Shown here: piece by piece, positions 48,373 through 57,539 of the stretch
Layout: each line of letters begins with the position of its first letter
Numbering within the stretch: position 1 is the first letter of the stretch
NCBI GenBank assembly: GCA_963713275.1
Contig: CAVQLG010000011.1
Coordinates: 1-64,000 of the forward strand
DNA length: 64,000 bases
Source: CAIWHR01 sp963713275
Lineage (GTDB): Bacteria > Pseudomonadota > Gammaproteobacteria > Burkholderiales > Casimicrobiaceae
Direction: 5' to 3'
Translations under genes and position numbers: made by a program
The notes under the pieces: generated by a model
What the model was told of the DNA's origin: nothing
The model's input: only the letters and a program-made list of their open reading frames with translations
The model's database searches: none

Positions 48373-48839
48373 GGGGCCTCAGCCGGTGACGTCACCATCG
48401 ACATCAGCCGGCGCAAGTATGCTGTTCACAAGGGATAGTAAACCCTACCCCGTCGCGCTGTCGGGACCGGCGTAGCACCCCGTGACTCACCCGGACCGAA
48501 GGGAAGCTGGGGTGACAAGCGGTCGCTTCGGGGCCCGGGCAGCCCCGGGGACGGCTATTGCACGTGTGTCAGCGAACTCGCATCGCGTGCCGGCGGCCAC
48601 AGACATGCGCCTGCCCGGCGTCGGACGCGGACGGCGGTCGACGGTCGGGGTTACCAGGCGACGCGTTGATCGAACTCGTATGCCTGCACCGGCCGGGCGT
48701 GGGGGTCGCCACCGCCCGCTCCGGCAGCGGGCAGATCCCGTAGCGGCGGGCCGCGAGGCCGGGTCGGCGGTGGGTGGCCCGGGCGGGAATACCGGAGCAG
48801 CCGCTAGCGCCTGGCGTGGCGGGCGGCCGCGATGCGCGC

Positions 48840-49084
48840 CGACGCATCGACCGCGAAGCCGCCGCCGTGTTCCCATTCCGCAGCACCTGCGCGTCCTCTG
48901 CCGGCAGCAGGCCGCGGCGCGCGAACCCGCGCAACAGCCGCTGGCGCACCGACTGCTGCACCTGCGCAACGGCGTTGGCATCGAAATCGCTGGCGGCATG
49001 GAAGACCACTTCGTCCGGCGGCGCCGGCTCGAACGCGCCGTCGATGACGACACAGTGGAAATGGAGGTCAGCCCGCTCAATCAA
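48840..49084 (-). pseudogene. IS91-family transposase fragment
   Basis: The minus-strand frame from 49084 reads HFHCVVIDGAFEPAPPDEVV and then ASDFDANAVAQVQQSVRQRL and FARRGLLPAEDAQVL, a typical internal part of IS91 Y2 transposases. It lies between the catalytic region and the C-terminus. Both ends are missing. The open frame continues to 48569 without resemblance. Confidence 0.75.
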
Positions 49085-49288
49085 TGGATCGAGGACTTCC
49101 AGACCTTCGCTGCGCTCTTTGGTTTCAATGCAGCCATTGGCCCGTTGGCGTCTTCAATGGCTCGCCGTGGCCTGCCTCTGGATCTGGGCTGGGTTCATGG
49201 CGATGAGCGCTTTCTCAATGCGTGATCAGATGTGGGGTGCCAGTTCCAATACCATACCGTGGAAGCCGTATCGACGCGGAGGCAAGCG

Positions 49289-50296
49289 ATGGATTGGTTC
49301 CGGGACCTGACTGGATTCGCCGAATCCTCGCACGACTCCACCCGCCGTCGACTGCGGGTGGGGTCGGGGCGGCTCTACTCCGACGCGCACGACCGATCGT
49401 ACGCGATTGGCACGCTCGAGACTCCGTCGCTGCGGGAATTGCGGGAACGCGTGCAGGCCGTGGGCGCGCCGGCGCCGGGACCACCGCGACTATCGATCGT
49501 CTAAGGCGATGTCCGAACGATCCACAGCGCTGCAAGCAGCGCGGGTGCGTTATTTCAGGTCGCCTCGCAGTTCAACCTGCTGGAGATGGTAGCGCCGGAT
49601 GTACGCCCCGAGGACGGGGTTACGCCTTACCAGTTCGACCACACCCAAGGTCCGGCCTGCGCGATCGCGGCGGGGGCGGCGACGATCTACCGCAATTACT
49701 TCGTCCCGGTCGGCGACCAGATCGGGCAGACCGCGCAACGCCAGATCGACTGCCTGGAGGACATCGGCGCCGCGCTGGGCAACGAAGGAGATCGCCTATG
49801 GCGGATGCGCAACAGCTATGCCGAGTGCACGCCGGAAGGCTTGCGAGAGATTGTCAACCACCTCCATCGACTCGACGCCCATGATCGCGACGTTCTGCGC
49901 GACCGGTTACGGATCGGCGTCCACTGGAACGTTGAGGTGACCGACGCCGGAGCGCCCGTCGACCACCGCGTCAGCCAGGCGTTCTGCTCGGCATTGCCAG
50001 TGGGGTATGACCCATTCCAAGCCGGCCCGGACGCCTGGCGCGAGTTCGCGACGCTGGTACTGGAGGGCGCCTACGAGGCAACGCTGTGGGCTGCCGCCCT
50101 CAATGCCGCGGAGTTCGGGTCCGGGGTGGTCTTTCTCACCCGCCTCGGCGGGGGTGCGTTTGGCAATCCCGATACGTGGATCGACGCCGCGCTGCGCCGT
50201 GCCCTGCAGTGCGCCGCCAATACCGCGCTTGACATCCGAATCGTGAGCCACGGCCCGCCGGATCGCGCCCTCCAGCGGCTCGTCGCCGATTTCTAG
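49289..50296 (+). pseudogene. conserved hypothetical protein with one in-frame stop codon
   Basis: The reading frame from ATG 49289 (MDWFRDLTGF, with GGAGG upstream) runs to TAA at 49502-49504. It continues in the same frame as GDVRTIHSAASSAGALFQVA and YQFDHTQGPACAIAAGAATI to the stop at 50296. I recall this as one continuous protein of about 335 residues in other proteobacteria, including the VSQAFCSALPV and LGGGAFGN segments. A single TAA, one base from CAA, GAA or AAA, breaks it. A downstream restart at ATG 49586 could make a 236-residue product. Function is unknown. Confidence 0.65.
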
Positions 50297-51007
50297 GCCT
50301 GTGTCGCAAAGAGCAGATGGCAATCGAGCACGCGTCGACGGTCGCCATCATTCGCTGCATTGCCGGTGTTGGTGGGCGCCCCGAGTGAAATGGAGCCAGC
50401 CTCTGCAACCCGAGCGTGGCACCCTGAGACCTGGACTGGCCAACATCGTTGGCGGCGGTAGGAATGGCTCGCTTTGCGCTAGTCGCTACCGCGAGCGGAT
50501 GCAGATGGAAAACCCGCGCTCCCAACCGTCGCTGAGTAGCAGAACTCCGCGCCAGGATTGATCAAACTCGCGCCGTCGCGTTCGGGCCCGATCCACCTTT
50601 CGCCGGCCGGCAATCACAAACCGCCGGGAGGGGAACGTTTCGATCGACCGAGACCGCCCCGCTCCTGGCGGTCAAGCCGTCAGCGCTTCGACGGCCGGCA
50701 ACGGAGCGAAGCAGTCGCTGGGTACGGTCAGTGAAGGACATCTGCACGGCCGCAACTGCCATTGGGGTGTGTCGCCACCGATGGCCGCAATCTGGTGGTC
50801 AGCTGTCGTAGCCCTGGAGTGCTGGCCGAACGACCGGTTGGCACGTCAGGCTACTACCGCAATCGACCCACACCGGCCGTTGCTCTCTCCGAAGAGGGCA
50901 CATATGCGTGTTCCGTCATACTGCGTTCTTGGACCTGCCGGCGACCGTAGATTCGCGGCCGTTTCCGGGCCCGCCGGCGTCTCCTGCGGTGTAACATCGA
51001 GTGATCC
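50297..51007. other. 710-bp stretch without a recognised gene
   Basis: Short open frames on both strands show no family resemblance and no strong ribosome binding site. TTGATCAA occurs at 50557-50564 but lacks the four-base spacer of an FNR box. It probably holds the promoter of the KaiC-like operon near its right end, but no clear elements were seen. Confidence 0.4.
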
Positions 51008-51463
51008 ATGGCAAGCGGACAGGGACTCATGCCTGTTGAAGGCGCGGCAGACGGTCGATTAGCGGCGCCACTGGCCTGCCGAGTCGGCGATAACGCGACT
51101 GCGGCGCAAGTCGCCGCCGCGATGGTCGCGATATGGCAGGAGATCGACGAAGCGCTGGCTCCCATCCTCGGGCAGGGTGGGGTCGCCGCGCTCCACAACC
51201 GGGCGTTCTACGCCATGGGGAAGGCCCATCCTTGGCTGGCGGCGGGGCGCGAAGACCTGTCGACCGGCATGGACCTCGTGACACTGAAATCGATTCTCGC
51301 GCAACAGAGCAGCGCCGCTGCCGCTGCCGCCGGCAGCGACTTCTTGCAAACGTTTGAAAAGCTGCTGACCAGCCTGATCGGCCTCGCCCTGACCGAGGCG
51401 TTGCTTCGACCCGTTTGGGTGAAAACTTCAAGCGGCGCGCCCGCAGAGGACACTTCGCCATGA
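51008..51463 (+). CDS. unknown protein translationally coupled to a KaiC-like ATPase
   Basis: The 151-residue protein is helical and Ala-rich. Segments include TAAQVAAAMVAIWQEIDEAL (about 31-50), GGVAALHNRAFYAMGKAHPW and FLQTFEKLLTSLIGLALTEA. The pattern A-P-I-L-G-x-G-G-V-x-A-L-x-x-R could be a sensory or partner domain. It is not KaiB (no thioredoxin-like start). Its stop TGA overlaps the kaiC-like ATG (ATGA at 51460-51463), so stoichiometric production with the ATPase is likely. Confidence 0.7.
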   Translation: MASGQGLMPVEGAADGRLAAPLACRVGDNATAAQVAAAMVAIWQEIDEALAPILGQGGVAALHNRAFYAMGKAHPWLAAGREDLSTGMDLVTLKSILAQQSSAAAAAAGSDFLQTFEKLLTSLIGLALTEALLRPVWVKTSSGAPAEDTSP

Positions 51464-52953
51464 GCACCAAAGTGACCATCAACCGCCTGGCGACCGGCGT
51501 GCCGGGCCTGGACGAGGTGCTGGGGGGCGGCTTGCCGGAATACTCGTTCAATCTCATCGCCGGGCCACCCGGCTGTGGCAAGACAACGCTCGCGCACCAA
51601 TTGATGTTCGCACTTGCGACGGCGCAGCGACCGGCGCTCTATTTCACCGTGCTGGGCGAGCCGCCGCTGAAGATGTTGCGCTACCAGCAGCAGTTCGACT
51701 TCTTCGCCAGCGAGTCGATCAATCGTACGATCCGGTTCGTCAACTTGTCCGACGAGGCCATGGCCGGCGACCTCGACCAGGTGCTGCAGCGCATCATCGA
51801 CGAAGTCGTGGAATACAACCCGGCGCTGGTCTTTGTGGACTCGTTCCGCTCCGTGGTGTTCGCGAGCGACACCGGGTCCGGCCCGCACAAGAACCTGCAG
51901 CAGTTTGTGCAGCAGCTTGGCATCCTAATGACGAGTTGGCAGGCCACGACCTTCCTGCTGGGCGAGTACTTCGCTGAGACCGACGCCAACCCAGCGTTCA
52001 CCGTGGCCGACGGGCTGATCTGGCTGCGCCAGAGCGTGCAGCGCAACTCCATGGTCCGCAAACTAGAGATCATGAAGATGCGCGGTCAGGCGACGCTGCC
52101 GGGACTGCACACCTATCGCATTGGGACCACCGGCATCGAGGTGTTCGCGCCCGCAGGCAAGGCGGCAGCGGCCGAAGCGCGAGCGGCCCCGCCGCCAGCC
52201 GGTGAGCGTCTCAAGGTGGGCGTGGTGGGCCTGGACGACATGTTGGGCGGCGGCTTGCCGCGCGGGTATTCGATGCTCGTGGCCGGGCCTTCGGGATCGG
52301 GCAAGAGCATCCTGGCAGCCGCATTCCTGGCCGAAGGTGCGCGCTGCGGTGAGACCGGCGTCTTGGCGGCGTTCGAGCAGCACCCCAACCGTTCCCGCAA
52401 CCGCACGCTCATCGACTTGATCGACAACGGTCGAATGGGCCTGGTGGACAACGGGGCGTCCGATCTTTCGATTGACGAGATCCTGCTGCAGATCCTGAGC
52501 GAGGTCCGCCGGCTCAAGGCGACCCGCGTCGTGATCGACTCGCTGTCGGGCTTCGAACTCGCGCTGGCACCGACCTTCCGCGACGATTTCCGCGAATCGC
52601 TGTTGCGCCTGGTGACCATCCTGGCCGGCCAAGGCGTCACGGTGCTGATGACCTCGGAGCTCGAGGACCGTTACACCGACCTGCGCTTCAGTCCCTACGG
52701 CGCCGCCTTTCTTACGGATGCGATCATCGTGCAGCGCTACATCGAAGTGGATAGCCGGCTGCTGCGCATGTTGGCGGTGGTGAAGGTACGCGCAAGCGCC
52801 CATTCCAACGAGTTGCGCGCATACACCATCGACACTGGAGGCATTCGCCTCGGCGCGACGCTGCCGGACCAGGAAGGGCTGCTCGGCGGCAGGCCGACGC
52901 GAAAACGCGTCGGCGATCGGGTCGTCCCGGCCCGGGATACCAACGAAGGTTAG
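51460..52953 (+). CDS. KaiC-like double RecA ATPase
   Basis: The 497-residue protein has two KaiC/RecA domains. CI has Walker A GPPGCGKT at 35-42 and CII has GPSGSGKS at 276-283. Each is preceded by the KaiC start (TGVPGLDEVLGGGLP and VVGLDDMLGGGLPRGYS). Walker B-like ALVFVDSFRS and RVVIDSLSG follow. The catalytic Glu pair of cyanobacterial KaiC is reduced to GEPP in CI and FEQHP in CII, so phosphotransfer may differ. No kaiA or kaiB is present. It probably acts as an ATP-driven signalling hub with its neighbours; that is inference. Confidence 0.9.
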   Translation: MSTKVTINRLATGVPGLDEVLGGGLPEYSFNLIAGPPGCGKTTLAHQLMFALATAQRPALYFTVLGEPPLKMLRYQQQFDFFASESINRTIRFVNLSDEAMAGDLDQVLQRIIDEVVEYNPALVFVDSFRSVVFASDTGSGPHKNLQQFVQQLGILMTSWQATTFLLGEYFAETDANPAFTVADGLIWLRQSVQRNSMVRKLEIMKMRGQATLPGLHTYRIGTTGIEVFAPAGKAAAAEARAAPPPAGERLKVGVVGLDDMLGGGLPRGYSMLVAGPSGSGKSILAAAFLAEGARCGETGVLAAFEQHPNRSRNRTLIDLIDNGRMGLVDNGASDLSIDEILLQILSEVRRLKATRVVIDSLSGFELALAPTFRDDFRESLLRLVTILAGQGVTVLMTSELEDRYTDLRFSPYGAAFLTDAIIVQRYIEVDSRLLRMLAVVKVRASAHSNELRAYTIDTGGIRLGATLPDQEGLLGGRPTRKRVGDRVVPARDTNEG

Positions 52954-52963
52954 GCGGATCGGG

Positions 52964-53755
52964 TTGGGTTTCGCCACCGTGAAGACAACGCCCCACCGGC
53001 CGGACAGCGAGGCGGCAAGAGCCGCACAGGAGCTTGCCCATTTGCAGGAGCAGATCGAGGCGGCGCGAACGGTCCTGATCCGACTGCTGCAGGTCACGGC
53101 TCTTGTGGAGAGCCGTCACGGCAGCAGTAGGGCATCCCAACTCGTTGCGGTCAACGAGCAGTTGGTGCTCGCGGCCTTGCGCGCCCAGACCGAAGCCGAG
53201 GCAGCGGTGCAGGCGTTGAGCGAAGTGGCGCAATTGGCCGAACACGATCCACTGACCCAACTGCCCAATCGAGTGCTGCTGCGCGATCGGCTCGCACACG
53301 CCATGGCCAATGCCAGGCGGCGTGGCACCCAGTTGGCTCTGCTCTTTCTTGACCTTGACAACTTCAAGCAGATCAACGACACCCTCGGCCACCCGGTCGG
53401 GGATGAGGTGCTCAAGCTCGCGGCCCGTCGCCTTGCGGCGTCGATTCGAGCCGGGGACACGCTCAGTCGCCACGGCGGGGACGAGTTTCTGATCCTGCTC
53501 ACCGAAGTTTCGGAGCCGCTCGACGCCGCCAAGATCGCCAAAAAGCTGCTCGACGCACTCGGGGCACCAATCAGTGTCGGCGATCACCTGGTGCGCCTGA
53601 CCGCGAGTGTTGGCATCAGTCTCTATCCCGACGATGCGGAGGATGCCGAAATGCTGATCGCCCGTGCGGACGTCGCCATGTACCGCGGGAAAAGGAGTGG
53701 ACGCTCTGCCGTTGCGCTGTATACCCAAACCTCGGGGGGCGTTCAAGATCTGTAG
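52964..53755 (+). CDS. diguanylate cyclase (GGDEF)
   Basis: The 263-residue protein has an N-terminal coiled-coil region (about 15-90) and a GGDEF domain. LDLDNFKQINDTLGHPVGDE is followed by the active site GGDEF at about 171-175, with an RxxD inhibitory site (RAGD) five residues before it, and then SVGISLYPDDAEDAEMLIA. It makes cyclic di-GMP and should be product-inhibited. The start is TTG at 52964; GTG at 52979 is an alternative. Lying 10 bp after the KaiC-like gene, it links that ATPase to c-di-GMP signalling. Confidence 0.9.
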   Translation: MGFATVKTTPHRPDSEAARAAQELAHLQEQIEAARTVLIRLLQVTALVESRHGSSRASQLVAVNEQLVLAALRAQTEAEAAVQALSEVAQLAEHDPLTQLPNRVLLRDRLAHAMANARRRGTQLALLFLDLDNFKQINDTLGHPVGDEVLKLAARRLAASIRAGDTLSRHGGDEFLILLTEVSEPLDAAKIAKKLLDALGAPISVGDHLVRLTASVGISLYPDDAEDAEMLIARADVAMYRGKRSGRSAVALYTQTSGGVQDL

Positions 53756-53899
53756 TCGCGTGCGGCCGCATCGCGACAGCAGCCTGTCGCCCAGTGCGAC
53801 TCGACACTGTCCGAGCACCAGCGCAGCCGACCACCGCCAACCTCCGCGGCGACCCGAGCGGCCGCGGAATGCCGCGCTGGCGACCCCATCTTCGCACGC

Positions 53900-54619
53900 T
53901 CAGTTCGATCCGCCCGCCGCTTCCCTGTACACATCGCAACCTCCTATAAGGACGTGTTGCGACGATGGGTTGAATTCGCCCTGTGAGCCGCCGTTCGCTG
54001 GATTCGCCAGCTGGTGTTGTGCTTGGATGAAGAGAGCCAGATCCAAGCGCTGGATCGTACCCAGCCGGGACTGCCGCTGAAGAAGGGCCGCTGCGCGACG
54101 ATGACGCACGACTACAAACGCAATGGCACCACCACGCTGTTTGCGGCGCTCAACGTGTTGGACGGCAAAGTGATCGGTGAATGCTACCCCCGGCATCGCC
54201 ATCAGGAGTGGCTAAAGTTTCTGCGCCGGTTGGACCGGGAGTTTCCCCAGGATATCCAGTTGCACTTGGTGATGGACAACTACGGCACGCACAAAGAGCC
54301 GCACGTGAAGGCGTGGCTAAAGCAGCATCCGCGGTTTGTGTGCCACTTCGTTCCGACCAGTTCCAGCTGGCTCAACCTGGTGGAGCGCTGGTTCAGAGAA
54401 CTGAGCGAGAAGGCGATTCGGCGCGGTAGGTTCGCGAGCGTGCCGGATTTGCAACGGGCGATCGAAGAATTCATGCACGCCTGGAACCAGGACCCCAAAC
54501 CCTTCATCTGGACGGCCACCGTCGAGGAGATCCTCAAGAAGATCGACCGGGCGCAGGCGAAGGTCGAGCAGATCAAACCCGGAGCTACCCTGCCCCGAGG
54601 GACAAGGAAGGCAGCTTAG
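53900..54619 (+). pseudogene. IS630-family transposase, 5' truncated
   Basis: From about 54014 the frame encodes the DDE half of an IS630 transposase: LCLDEESQIQALDRTQPGLP, then HLVMDNYGTHK, then PTSSSWLNLVERWFRELSEK. The N-terminal helix-turn-helix part is missing, and the segment before 54014 (EPPFAGFAS) needs a frameshift to join. Downstream, 54620-54660 may hold the IS right end. Confidence 0.8.
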
Positions 54620-54649
54620 CTGTAAATGTATTTGCGGGACACTACACTA

Positions 54650-54803
54650 GATACAACCGAACCACTATGCGCGGGCGAACATCGAGAGCAAGCGGCGCGC
54701 CCTCGAACAAGTGGATCGCTCGACCCGGCCTGGCAGCCCACCGCGATGGCGGCACAACCCTGACTTGCTGAACTGGCTCGACTCGCTGTGGACCCCACAG
54801 TAA
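54650..54803 (+). pseudogene. tyrosine recombinase C-terminal fragment
   Basis: The plus strand reads HYARANIESKRRALEQVDRS and then PPRWRHNPDLLNWLDSLW with a stop at 54801-54803. This is the typical tail of integrase/recombinase proteins just after the catalytic Tyr. The rest is absent, replaced on the left by the IS630 remnant. It is in opposite orientation to the integrase start at 55414. Confidence 0.6.
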
Positions 54804-54917
54804 TGCGAAGCAGGATTGCCCCAGATGCTCGTCAGAATCGTCGTCAGAACCGATTTCCGAGGCGCGTGCTCGCATTACGAACTCCTTCTCACTAAAGCAG
54901 TCTGGCCTCTCCACTTA

Positions 54918-54955
54918 ACCGGAGTTCCTCCACGACCGGAGTTCCTCCACGGTCG
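54918..54955. repeat. two tandem copies of a 17-bp unit
   Basis: ACCGGAGTTCCTCCACG is repeated in direct tandem at the junction where integrase homology ends. It may be a recombination scar. Confidence 0.6.
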
Positions 54956-54989
54956 GTCTGCGGGAGGGCGCTCAAACAAAACCCGCCGG

Positions 54990-55414
54990 CCACCATGCAT
55001 GGCCTTCTGCCACGCTTCGGCGACAGCCTTCAACGTGCGGGCAGCAGCAGCAGCGGCTTCTTCCCGGGCGCGGCGAGCGGCTTCCTGCTTCTCCTGGTTT
55101 TGCCGGCGGAGTTCCGCCAACTCGGCCTTGCTCGCCTCGGACCTGATCTTTCGACGGGTCGCCGGATCGGAACCTACCTTGATCTGCGTCCGCTCGGCGT
55201 CGCGCTTCTCCCTGGCGGCCTTGAGCCCGAGTTGACTGTCACCCGAGCCGTAGGAGCCGAGCACGACGGCCCGCACCTGTCCGCCGGACTTGTATCGGCA
55301 CTCCCAGGACTTGGCGCCGCTCGGTCGAACGACGAGGTAGAGCGAACCGCCATCGTTGAGCCGGTAAGGTTTCTCCCGCGGCTTGGCTTGCTCGATCTCC
55401 CTGACCGTCAGCAT
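54990..55414 (-). pseudogene. phage/island integrase N-terminal part (DUF4102 arm-binding), truncated
   Basis: The ATG at 55414 begins MLTVREIEQAKPREKPYRL, followed by DGGSLYLVVRPSGAKSWECR and the DPATRRKIRSEASKAELAEL helix. This is the arm-type DNA-binding domain and linker of P4-like tyrosine integrases. Homology stops near 55000, before the catalytic domain, although the frame stays open to 54875. The integrase start lies 230 bp from the 3' end of tRNA-Ser, the classical place for an integrated island. Confidence 0.8.
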
Positions 55415-55642
55415 GGCTGCTCCCGGTAGTGTTTTCGGATAGTGCCTGGTGCCGTCCAGTGGTGATCTTGCAGGAGACGCGCCAGAATCACTACCTAAGA
55501 CACTACCGGAACGCCGGCTTCGGTCGCAACTCGGCGGACCGTGTCGTACCCACTGCCCGCCTGTTTGCCTTTGATTTTGATGGGAATAATTCTTAGAGGA
55601 GGCCGTCTTTAGACGATTTCGGCCGGCTTTGGAACAGCGGAC

Positions 55643-55736
55643 TGGCGGAGACGCAGGGATTCGAACCCTGGATACAGGTTTTGGCCCGTATGCTCCCTTA
55701 GCAGGGGAGTGCCTTCGACCTCTCGGCCACGTCTCC
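55643..55736 (-). tRNA. tRNA-Ser (anticodon GCU)
   Basis: The minus strand gives a complete 94-nt class II tRNA with encoded CCA. The acceptor stem GGAGACG pairs with CGTCTCC, the anticodon loop is CTGCTAA (anticodon GCT), the variable arm is long, and the T loop is GGTTCGAATCC. tRNA-Ser next to lysC is a conserved betaproteobacterial arrangement; here the DruA-like element separates them. The 3' end is the likely attachment site of the adjacent integrase. Confidence 0.95.
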
Positions 55737-56008
55737 GTAAAAGCTGACGATTGTAGACGGCTGCGCCCTGCCCGGTCAAACCGCGGGCGCGGGCGCCAGT
55801 GCCGACGCACGTCTTTTTGGAAGTCGGGCGGTAGCGCGATTTCGAGGCAGAATCTGCGGCCGCGGTCGCCAACGGCTGGCGCTGAAGCGGCGACAACGGC
55901 CCGGCAGAAGGGGTGGAGGGGGCTGCTTCGACCTTGTGGGGAGCGTCCGGCAATAGGGGCGCGCCCCCGCTGGCGACCGCAGGGGTGGCGAACGTGGTTG
56001 GCTGCCGA
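55737..56008. other. 270-bp stretch between tRNA-Ser and the transposase
   Basis: It holds the presumed tRNA promoter region and one end of the DruA/transposase element. I could not find a terminal inverted repeat matching 58457-58593. Confidence 0.35.
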
Positions 56009-57539
56009 TCAGGTGAAGCGGAGGCGGAACGGGCGCTTCAGGTACTGGTGGACGAGGTCGAGGTCGAGCCAGGGGCCGGCGTAGGTGTCGCGCACGAAGC
56101 GCAGGAAGGCCCGCACGCCGAGCGTCTGGTGGGACGCGGCCAGCGCGGTCGAGAAGCGGGCCAGGGTGTTGAGCAGGTGGGCCAGGCGCATGAGGTAGTG
56201 GTAGCCGCGCATCGCGTTCCAGTGCTTGGCAAACAGATGCTCGTAGCGGTAGCCCTGGTGCTTCTCGACCAGAATGCAGCTTTCGATGCCCCACCGGTGG
56301 CGCGCGGCGAGGTTGCAGCGTTGATGGACATTGTCGCGCCGCAGCTTGTGGCTCGAGATCCAGGCGTGGTTCGCGGTCTTGGTCACGATCTGGCCGTCCT
56401 CGGCGACGGCTTGCCATTGTTCGGCGCAGGCCACCACATGCACGGTGACGTGCTGCCTTTGGTTGGGGCCGTATTCGTAACGGATGTCATTGACCCAGCG
56501 GAAGTGCTGGTCGCGCTCGCCCCAGCGGTGGCGGTATTCATTGTCTGGCTGCAGGCGGAGCAGGCCGTGGTATTCCGCCCAGACCGAGGGCAGCGAGTCG
56601 TCTTTGAGGACGATCATGAACTGCCAGTGGTAAGCGCGGCACCGGGCCACCACCGGCCCGTTGGGATACAGTCCATCGAGCAGCAGCATCACCGGCAGCC
56701 TGGGGAAGGCCTTCTTGAGGCGTGCGGTCAGGCGCTGAAAGGCGCGCAGCTCGCAGTCCTGCTTGCCTTCCTCGGTGTCGCCTTGCTGATAGTCGAGAAA
56801 CTCGCTCAGCAATGGAATGACCATGCCGTTGTGAAAGCACAGGTTCGCTTCCAGGACATAGACGTGGTACTGATAGCGCGCTGGCGCGTCCGGATCCGCC
56901 CCTGCCACCCGGCGCTCTTGTAGCGACTCGCTCCACAACCTGGTGCTACCGAGTTTCTGCGTGCCGTCGATGGCGATGGGGTAGTGGTTGTCGATGCGAT
57001 AGGCAGCGAACTTCTTCTTGCGGATGAGCCGCGCGACCAGCTCGAGATGGGCCTGCTCGATTTGACTGACGTCGATCTTGGTCAGCAGCCGAAACAACGT
57101 GTCGGCATGGGGCAAGCTGTCCAGCTCGGGGAACAGCAGCCGCAGGTTCTCCTCGAACTGCGGCCGCGTGATCTCGGTGTTGGCTTCCCGCCGGGAGCTG
57201 CAGTGCAGGACAAACACCAGCATACCGTAGAGCATCAAGCTCACCAGCCCGTGCTTGAGCTTGTTCGGGTTGCGCGGGTCCTCGATCTGCCGCAGTCGTT
57301 TGAGCAGCGTTGGCAACTGCGCTCTGAACACCTGCGCTTGCGCGGTGACGGCCGCGATGCGCGCGTGGCGTTCTTCCGCGGTGCTTTGATAAGGGCAACA
57401 ACGGCTGGCGGGGGTGGACTCCGTGGGCAGGATGAGACCCGCGGCTTGCTGTTGCCGCCGTAGTTCACGCTGCTGGAGTTTTTTTTTGCAGCGCTTGCTT
57501 GGCTGCTTCTCGTCCCGGGCGGTGACTGACTTTGCTCAT
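56009..57539 (-). CDS. DDE transposase of the DruA-associated element, needing a +1 frameshift at an A9 run
   Basis: The ATG at 57539 starts MSKVSHRPGREAAKQALQKK and then meets nine As (57479-57487) followed by a stop in this frame. Skipping one base joins it to LQQRELRRQQQ, which runs open through QLPTLLKRLRQIEDPRNPNK to the stop at 56009, about 509 residues in all. Catalytic-type residues are Asp in PIAIDGTQ, Asp in MLLLDGLYPN and Glu in WGIESCILVEKH. The ATG overlaps the stop of the DruA-like gene (ATGA). The run may be a programmed slippage site or a simple indel. Confidence 0.75.

Noticed and set aside
50557..50564. TTGATCAA as an FNR-type box
   Set aside because: The half sites are adjacent without the four-base spacer, so it is not an FNR site.
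51460..52953. A cyanobacterial-type circadian kaiABC clock
   Set aside because: No kaiA or kaiB is present, and the catalytic Glu pairs of KaiC are altered, so a circadian oscillator is not supported.
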